Below, piece by piece: positions 59,088 through 64,000 of a stretch of 64,000 bases of DNA (position 1 is its first letter; every line of letters starts with the position of its first letter). Both the position numbers and the translations under genes were made by a program. Origin of the DNA: an uncultured Fretibacterium sp. (GTDB taxonomy: Bacteria > Synergistota > Synergistia > Synergistales > Aminobacteriaceae); contig CALGHA010000011.1 of the NCBI GenBank assembly GCA_937915835.1, positions 7,231-71,230 of the forward strand, given 5' to 3'. The notes beneath the pieces are model-generated. The model had not been told where the DNA came from. It searched no databases and worked only from the letters and a program-made list of their open reading frames with translations.

Positions 59088-59873
59088 ATGACAAAGATAA
59101 AATTTGCTGTACGTTCAGATGTTGGCAAGGTCAGGAAGAATAACGAGGATAATTTTTACTGCAACGGAATTTACATGACTGAAGCCGAGCGGGAAAAGCC
59201 ATTTTTCATGAGCGGGATTGCTGAAGCTCCGTGTATTTTTGCCGTTTGCGACGGAATGGGAGGAGAAGACTGCGGAGAATTGGCCTCATTCTTGACAGTA
59301 AAAACTCTCGCTGAACACTCGGATAAAATTTTGCGTGGGGATTACGAAGCTGTTGAAGCCTTTGTGAAGGACGCTAACAAGAAATTAATTGACATCATGA
59401 ACGCTCAGAATATCCAAACCGGAACAACTTTAGCAATGGCGACTGTCAGCAAAAATTATTTCACGCTCTACAATCTCGGCGACTCCAGAATTTACAGGCT
59501 CAACGGTGAAACTCTCATACTTTCGACTGACGACCACACCGTAACTTATGACATGATACGAGCAGGACAACTTGACCCGCGAAAGGCTAAAACTCATCCG
59601 TATAGAAATTACTTGACGCGCTTTGTTGGATGTGGAGAAGATGAGAATAATATTGCTCCGGACGTTATGGGTTTGCTTGACGTGAACGAGAACAAGAGAA
59701 TATTAATCTGCTCGGACGGATTAACTGACATGCTCAATCACTCGGAACTCGCCAGCATAATGAAATGTTATTCCGAAGTCTCAGACACGGTTAATGCTCT
59801 CGTTGATGCCGCGTTGTTCAAGGGTGGAATTGATAATGTTACGTGTATTGTCTTAGAGGTCAATGATGAGTAA
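59088..59873 (+). CDS. PP2C-family serine/threonine phosphatase
   Basis: The 261-residue PPM phosphatase has the metal-binding motifs VRKNNEDNFYC, IFAVCDGMGGEDCGELA, GTTLAMATV, LYNLGDSRIYRLN, LILSTDDHTVTYD, ILICSDGLTDML and GGIDNVTCIV. It resembles bacterial Stp/PrpC enzymes. The start is ATG 59088 with CAGGTG upstream (the open frame to 59052 is upstream sequence). No Ser/Thr kinase lies in the window. The next gene overlaps by 11 bases, so the two are cotranscribed. Confidence 0.9.
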   Translation: MTKIKFAVRSDVGKVRKNNEDNFYCNGIYMTEAEREKPFFMSGIAEAPCIFAVCDGMGGEDCGELASFLTVKTLAEHSDKILRGDYEAVEAFVKDANKKLIDIMNAQNIQTGTTLAMATVSKNYFTLYNLGDSRIYRLNGETLILSTDDHTVTYDMIRAGQLDPRKAKTHPYRNYLTRFVGCGEDENNIAPDVMGLLDVNENKRILICSDGLTDMLNHSELASIMKCYSEVSDTVNALVDAALFKGGIDNVTCIVLEVNDE

Positions 59874-61017
59874 AAAGCTCGTATTTGTCTCAAATTATTT
59901 CAATCATCATCAGGCGGCTTTAGCTGAGGAGTTCAGGAAAATTTACGGAGAAGATTACGTGTTTATCGCGTTTACCCCGTTCAATCAAAAGCGTCTTGCA
60001 ATCGGTTATCAAGATATGAACCAAGCTCCTTTTGTCTTTCGCGCGTATGAAACTCCCGAAGCAGAACAGGAAGCCCGAAAAATTATCGACGAGGCCGAAT
60101 GCGTGATAATCGGAGGAATGCCGGTAAATTATGTTGCGAGCAGACTTAAACTCGGCAAAATTACTTTCATGCAGTCAGAACGTTTTTTCAAGGGGCCAAT
60201 CTGGAAGGACATTATACGTTTCGCAAAATATCTCAAATATTCCGGCGGAAGAGCTCAAGCACGAGACCAGAACGCGAAATTTTATTTGTTATGTGCTGGC
60301 GGATTTGTCGCGAATGATTACAACTTATGCGGATTGTTCAGACATAAAGCCTATCGCTGGGGATATTTTCCTGACTTAAAACTTTATGATGACATTGAAG
60401 CCTTAATCTCCCAAAAAGAACCTGCAAGAATATTATGGGCCGGAAGATTTCTCGACTGGAAGCACCCGGATTTAGCCGTAATCTTAGCTAAAAACTTGAA
60501 AGCTCTGAACGTAAACTTTAAGCTGAAAATTATCGGCTCCGGAGAAATGCAAGACACTTTAGCCGGAATGATTGACGCTATGAACTTGCGAGACTGCGTT
60601 GAACTTTCAGGAGCATTGCCGGTTGAAGAGGTTCGGCATGAAATGGAACGTGCGAAAATATTTTTATTCACTTCGGACAGGGGCGAAGGCTGGGGAGTTG
60701 TCCTTAACGAGGCTATGAACTCGGCGTGTGCTGTCGTAGCTGGCGAGAAAATCGGTGCTGCTCCGTTCTTAATCAAACACGGTTATAACGGTTTAATCTT
60801 TCATGATAGAAATATTGAGGACTTAACGCGTCAAGTTGTTCACCTTCTGAGAAATCCGCAAGTTGCTTCTTTTATTGGACAAAATGCTTATGAAGGTTTA
60901 TGCGCTGAATGGTCGCCGGAAGTTGCCGCAAAAAGATTTATTGAGCTCGCTGAAGTTTTGAGTGTTAAGAGTGAACCCGTAAATTTATGGGAAGAAGGCC
61001 CGTGTTCTCTGATATAA
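59863..61017 (+). CDS. GT4-like glycosyltransferase
   Basis: The 384-residue GT-B protein has an N-terminal half (LVFVSNYFNHHQAALAEEFR, ECVIIGGMPVNYVASRL) and a C-terminal half of the GT4 type (ILWAGRFLDWKHPDLAVILA, LKIIGSGEMQDTLAGMID, VELSGALPVEEVRHEM, LFTSDRGEGWGVVLNEAMNS with its E-x7-E-like pair). The acceptor is unknown; cell-surface sugar or capsule synthesis is the usual role. It overlaps the PP2C gene by 11 bases, an unusual pairing that might mean regulated polymer synthesis, though that is speculation. Confidence 0.75.
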   Translation: MMSKKLVFVSNYFNHHQAALAEEFRKIYGEDYVFIAFTPFNQKRLAIGYQDMNQAPFVFRAYETPEAEQEARKIIDEAECVIIGGMPVNYVASRLKLGKITFMQSERFFKGPIWKDIIRFAKYLKYSGGRAQARDQNAKFYLLCAGGFVANDYNLCGLFRHKAYRWGYFPDLKLYDDIEALISQKEPARILWAGRFLDWKHPDLAVILAKNLKALNVNFKLKIIGSGEMQDTLAGMIDAMNLRDCVELSGALPVEEVRHEMERAKIFLFTSDRGEGWGVVLNEAMNSACAVVAGEKIGAAPFLIKHGYNGLIFHDRNIEDLTRQVVHLLRNPQVASFIGQNAYEGLCAEWSPEVAAKRFIELAEVLSVKSEPVNLWEEGPCSLI

Positions 61018-61060
61018 TTACAGGCACATTCCCAATCACACAAAGAGAGGTATATACAAA

Positions 61061-61957
61061 ATGAAAATTGGATTTATCGGACTCGGAATTATGGGCAAGC
61101 CTATGGCCAAAAACTTAATCAAAGCCGGACATGAACTCCGTGTATATGACCGCACTCAAGCCGTTGCTGATGAAGTCGTCGAGTTCGGGAAAGGTAAAGC
61201 CGTAAGAGCCGTTAATGCTGTTGATGCCGCAAAAGGTGTTGAGCTCGTCCTTACAATGCTGCCAAATTCCCCTCACGTTAAAAGCGTAATGCTTGAGGAT
61301 GATAAAGTTGCCGAACACATGGAAAAAGGCGCAAGTTTCATTGATATGTCCTCGATTAACCCGATAGCGAGCCGTGAAATTGCTGATGCCCTCGCGAAAT
61401 TCGGAATTGACATGCTCGACGCTCCAGTCTCAGGCGGTGAACCGAAAGCAATTGACGGAACTTTAAGCTTCATGGTCGGCGGTAAAAAAGAAGTCTTCGC
61501 GAAGTTTGAGCCGGTATTAAAGGCTATGGGTTCAAGCGTAGTACTTTGCGGCGATATCGGAGCGGGAAACGTTACGAAACTCTGCAATCAAATCGTCGTT
61601 GCTGTGAACATTGCGGCCGTCAGTGAAGCGTTAATGCTCGGCAAAAAAGCAGGCGTTAATCCCGAAGCAATTTATCAGGCAATTCGCGGTGGACTTGCAG
61701 GCTCAACAGTTATGGACGCTAAAGCCCCGATGATCATGGACAGGAATTTTAAGCCCGGCTTCAAGATTGACCTGCACATTAAGGACTTGAATAACGTGTT
61801 CGACGCTGCAAAAGCTGTAGATTCTCCCACGCCGTTGACGAGCTTAGTATTCGACATGATGAAAATTCTTCACGGCGACGGAAAAGGCCAGTGTGATCAC
61901 AGCGCGTTAGCTTTAGTTTACGAAAAAATGGCGAATACGGAGATTACTCGCGGTTAA
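61061..61957 (+). CDS. 2-hydroxy-3-oxopropionate reductase-like dehydrogenase
   Basis: The 298-residue beta-hydroxyacid dehydrogenase has the Rossmann start KIGFIGLGIMGKPMAKNLIK, DRTQAVADEV, VLTMLPNSPHVKSVML, the family motif DAPVSGGEPKAIDGTLSFMV, catalytic Lys in GAGNVTKLCNQIVVAVNIAA, and GFKIDLHIKDLNNVFDAAKA. It reduces tartronate semialdehyde or a similar acid with NAD(P)H. It matches GarR/GlxR best, but substrate within this family cannot be fixed by motif alone. A TATAAT-like box (about 61010) and GAGAGG lie upstream. Confidence 0.9.
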   Translation: MKIGFIGLGIMGKPMAKNLIKAGHELRVYDRTQAVADEVVEFGKGKAVRAVNAVDAAKGVELVLTMLPNSPHVKSVMLEDDKVAEHMEKGASFIDMSSINPIASREIADALAKFGIDMLDAPVSGGEPKAIDGTLSFMVGGKKEVFAKFEPVLKAMGSSVVLCGDIGAGNVTKLCNQIVVAVNIAAVSEALMLGKKAGVNPEAIYQAIRGGLAGSTVMDAKAPMIMDRNFKPGFKIDLHIKDLNNVFDAAKAVDSPTPLTSLVFDMMKILHGDGKGQCDHSALALVYEKMANTEITRG

Positions 61958-61978
61958 TTTTAGTTGATGAAATTATTT

Positions 61979-62014
61979 CGGCCTCGTGTGAAATGCACGG
62001 GGTCATTTTTTTTA
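61979..62014 (+). terminator. Intrinsic terminator after the dehydrogenase gene
   Basis: CCTCGTG (61982-61988) pairs with CACGGGG (61996-62002) (one G-T), followed by TCATTTTTTTT. Confidence 0.75.
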
Positions 62015-62115
62015 CTCTCACAAGTTTTTCATAAGCAATAAATATAATCAGCCTTGTGTGAAATTTTTCATGATATATTAATCCCTGAGAATAAATTCAA
62101 GGAGGAATTATCACG

Positions 62116-62964
62116 ATGGGAAGCACGATAGATTTACACATTCACACGAACGCGTCAGACGGGACGGATTCACCCGAAAATTTATTGTGGGAAATTCAGA
62201 AAGCCGGCATAAAGATTTTCGCGATTACAGATCATGACACTATCAAAGGCGCGATGAAGATGAAGAAGATTTTACCAGCTGGGATGAGATTTATACAGGG
62301 CATAGAGTTTTCATGCAGGACGATTAACAGCAAGTGTCATATTTTGGGCTTGAATTACGACGAACATAATTTAGATTTTACGGCGGCATTAAGACGAGGC
62401 GACGCACTAAGACACGAGAAGTTTAACAAGAGAATTGAGCAGCTCAAGACGAAGTTCAACATAAATTTTACTCAGGACGAGATTGATTTACTCTTAAGGA
62501 CTCCGGGCGTTGGGAAGCCTCATGTTGCGAATTTACTTGTCTCGAAGGGATTAGCCGCGAATAAACAGGAAGCAATTGAACGTTATATCGACAAGTGTAA
62601 AACGGGAAATTCCAGAATAGAGGCCGAGTTCGCGATTAAAGCGATAATTTCTGCCGGCGGCGTTCCAGTTTGGGCACATCCATTAGGCGGCGAGGGAGAG
62701 GCTGAACTTCCAGAAGAGAAATTTCACGAGACATTGAGCGAGTTAATATCGTACGGGCTTAAAGGGCTTGAATGCTGGTACTCAAAATATGAAGTTGCGA
62801 AGTGTCAAAGGCTTGAATATTTCGCGAAACAAAACGGGCTTTACGTCTCAGGAGGAAGCGATTATCACGGCAGAAATAAGAATATTCCATTGGGAAAATT
62901 GAACGCTAGAAATCAGATTATAGACGCTAAAACTTTAAGTATTCTAAGGAGAATGAATTTATGA
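62116..62964 (+). CDS. PHP-domain phosphoesterase (RNase AM / nucleoside bisphosphatase type)
   Basis: The 282-residue PHP protein has TIDLHIHTNASDGTDSPENL, IFAITDHDTIKGAM, FIQGIEFSCRTINSKCHILG, VPVWAHPLGGEGEAEL and YVSGGSDYHGRNK, which supply the three-metal site. It is close to the YciV/TrpH family, which removes 5' phosphates from short RNAs and acts on 3',5'-nucleoside bisphosphates. It is distinct from the PHP-type HisK at 16137. ATG 62116 has AAGGAGG upstream. Its stop overlaps the start of the efflux adaptor gene (ATGA). Confidence 0.85.
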   Translation: MGSTIDLHIHTNASDGTDSPENLLWEIQKAGIKIFAITDHDTIKGAMKMKKILPAGMRFIQGIEFSCRTINSKCHILGLNYDEHNLDFTAALRRGDALRHEKFNKRIEQLKTKFNINFTQDEIDLLLRTPGVGKPHVANLLVSKGLAANKQEAIERYIDKCKTGNSRIEAEFAIKAIISAGGVPVWAHPLGGEGEAELPEEKFHETLSELISYGLKGLECWYSKYEVAKCQRLEYFAKQNGLYVSGGSDYHGRNKNIPLGKLNARNQIIDAKTLSILRRMNL

Positions 62965-64000
62965 TTGCTGGGCTGAAAAAGTTATTATGGCTTGCTTTAT
63001 TGGCCGGAATTTGTTACGGAGTATATTATTTCTTTTTCACGGAGAAGGAAATTTTTTATGGGCTTACGACTTCAGAGATTACGCGCGGTGATATTGTCTC
63101 AACAGTAACGGCGACAGGTGAACTTAATGCGCTTAACGTCGTCGAAATAGGTACGCAGATATCCGGAAGAGTTCAGGAGATTTACGTTGATTTTAACTCT
63201 CCGGTTAGGGCCGGCCAATTACTAGCATTGATTGACCCGTCCGTGTTGACTTTGACATTGAGGGAAGCTGAAGCGTCATTGCAAGTCTCTCAAGCCAGTG
63301 TTAGGAGTGCACAGGCGGCATTAAACGAAGCTCAGAGAAAATATAATCGCAATAAAGAGTTATTTGACCGAAAATTAATAGCGAGAAGTGAAGTTGATAC
63401 GAGTGAAGCGGATTTAGACATGAAGAGAGCATCATTGAAGCAGGCACAATCACAAGTTTTACAAGCTCAAGCCTCCGTTGAACGAGCACGAACCAACTTG
63501 AATTATACCCGCATAACTTCTCCTGTGAACGGTGTAGTAATCGACAGACAAGTTGACGCAGGGCAGACAGTCGCGGCGAGCTATCAAACTCCGACGTTGT
63601 TCAAAGTTGCTCAGGACTTGACGCAGATGCAGATTGAAGCGAAAGTTGATGAGGCTGATATTGGCGGCATTGATGAAGGGCAGAATGTGAGCTTTCGAGT
63701 TGACGCGTTCCCGGAAGAAAGTTTTACGGGTAAAGTCGTTCAGGTCAGACTTGCGCCCAACTCAAGCAGTAATGTCGTAACTTATACGGTCATAATTCAC
63801 GTTGATAATCCGGAATTGAAGCTCAAGCCTGGAATGACTGCGAACGTTTCGATTGAGACTGCACGGGCGAGAAATGCTTTGAGAATTCCTGTTGCGGCAT
63901 TAAGATTTACGCCACCGGAGGGATTACTCGCGACAATTTCATTTGACCAGGAAATTTTGACGCGTCCTAGAACTCTTCATTCTGGGATATTATGGCCTGA
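62961..64000 (+). CDS. MacA-like efflux periplasmic adaptor, incomplete at the window edge
   Basis: An open frame from ATG 62961 runs to the end of the window (346 codons) without a stop. It has an N-terminal membrane anchor (LKKLLWLALLAGICYGVYYF), then the adaptor layout: first lipoyl half (VEIGTQISGRVQEIYVDFNS), a helical hairpin of heptads (SLQVSQASVRSAQAALNEAQ, then KYNRNKELFDRKLIARSEVD), second lipoyl half (ITSPVNGVVIDRQVDAGQTV), beta-barrel (DEADIGGIDEGQNVSFRVDA) and membrane-proximal region (KPGMTANVSIETARARNALR). This is an HlyD/MacA membrane-fusion protein. A MacB-type ABC transporter would be expected next. The four-base overlap with the PHP gene suggests cotranscription. Confidence 0.88.
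   Translation, partial: MIAGLKKLLWLALLAGICYGVYYFFFTEKEIFYGLTTSEITRGDIVSTVTATGELNALNVVEIGTQISGRVQEIYVDFNSPVRAGQLLALIDPSVLTLTLREAEASLQVSQASVRSAQAALNEAQRKYNRNKELFDRKLIARSEVDTSEADLDMKRASLKQAQSQVLQAQASVERARTNLNYTRITSPVNGVVIDRQVDAGQTVAASYQTPTLFKVAQDLTQMQIEAKVDEADIGGIDEGQNVSFRVDAFPEESFTGKVVQVRLAPNSSSNVVTYTVIIHVDNPELKLKPGMTANVSIETARARNALRIPVAALRFTPPEGLLATISFDQEILTRPRTLHSGILWP

Overview
The window reads as a chromosome segment from a member of the Synergistota, probably a host- or gut-associated one. The main evidence is the C-terminal sorting tail on two surface proteins: a GGGC box, a hydrophobic stretch and a final K/R cluster, as in the SYNERG-CTERM tails described for that phylum. Anaerobic cobalamin genes, AbgT and DAACS carboxylate/amino-acid carriers, and orphan amino-acid binding proteins fit an amino-acid-using anaerobe. 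TTG start codons are frequent.

Layout. 1-8.3 kb: the end of an M20 amidohydrolase, a broken papain-type surface protease, an AbgT transporter, an LprI-like protein, a zinc peptidase and a decayed WYL regulator. 8.3-11.6 kb (minus): a ThrE exporter, a broken polysaccharide pyruvyltransferase containing a G10 tract, and a circularly permuted solute-binding protein. 11.7-19.7 kb (minus): one tightly overlapping operon, hisH-hisA-hisF-hisIE-hisK-cbiF-cbiG-cbiC-cbiD-cbiET. 19.8-25.7 kb (minus): a surface protein of about 1,960 residues with Ig-like repeats. 26.2-32 kb (plus): tmcAL, a DUF5693 membrane protein, csaB, a degenerate RelA/SpoT-like protein and plsY.

32-38 kb (minus): fliW-csrA-purE-purM-[purN-purO fusion]-[stand-alone AICAR formyltransferase]-purD. 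Bacterial PurH is replaced here by two separate solutions: a formyltransferase without the cyclohydrolase domain, and an archaeal-type PurO cyclohydrolase fused to PurN. 38-44 kb (plus): a TPR membrane protein, a LUD protein, an asparaginase-like protein without its catalytic threonines, der and nfeD. 44.4-50 kb: a DUF362 protein, hflK-hflC, a second permuted binding protein (broken), tRNA-Pro(CGG), a methyltransferase remnant and a DAACS symporter. 50-57 kb (minus): sbcC-sbcD and a GT87-like/HAD/UbiA trio that looks like polyprenyl-phosphate-sugar synthesis, with a 7-bp tandem repeat ahead of the UbiA gene. 57-64 kb: a TSUP carrier, a secreted nuclease, mpg, a PP2C phosphatase, a glycosyltransferase, a GarR-like dehydrogenase, a PHP phosphoesterase and the start of a MacA-like efflux adaptor.

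At least five genes are visibly broken (C1 protease, WYL regulator, pyruvyltransferase, binding protein, methyltransferase). This points to ongoing gene loss, mostly in surface and regulatory functions, while housekeeping operons stay intact. No CRISPR array, prophage, insertion sequence or rRNA was seen. The most unusual items are the permuted binding proteins, the PurN-PurO fusion, the G10 and heptamer tracts in surface-sugar genes, and a hairpin carrying a G-quadruplex motif between purM and purNO.
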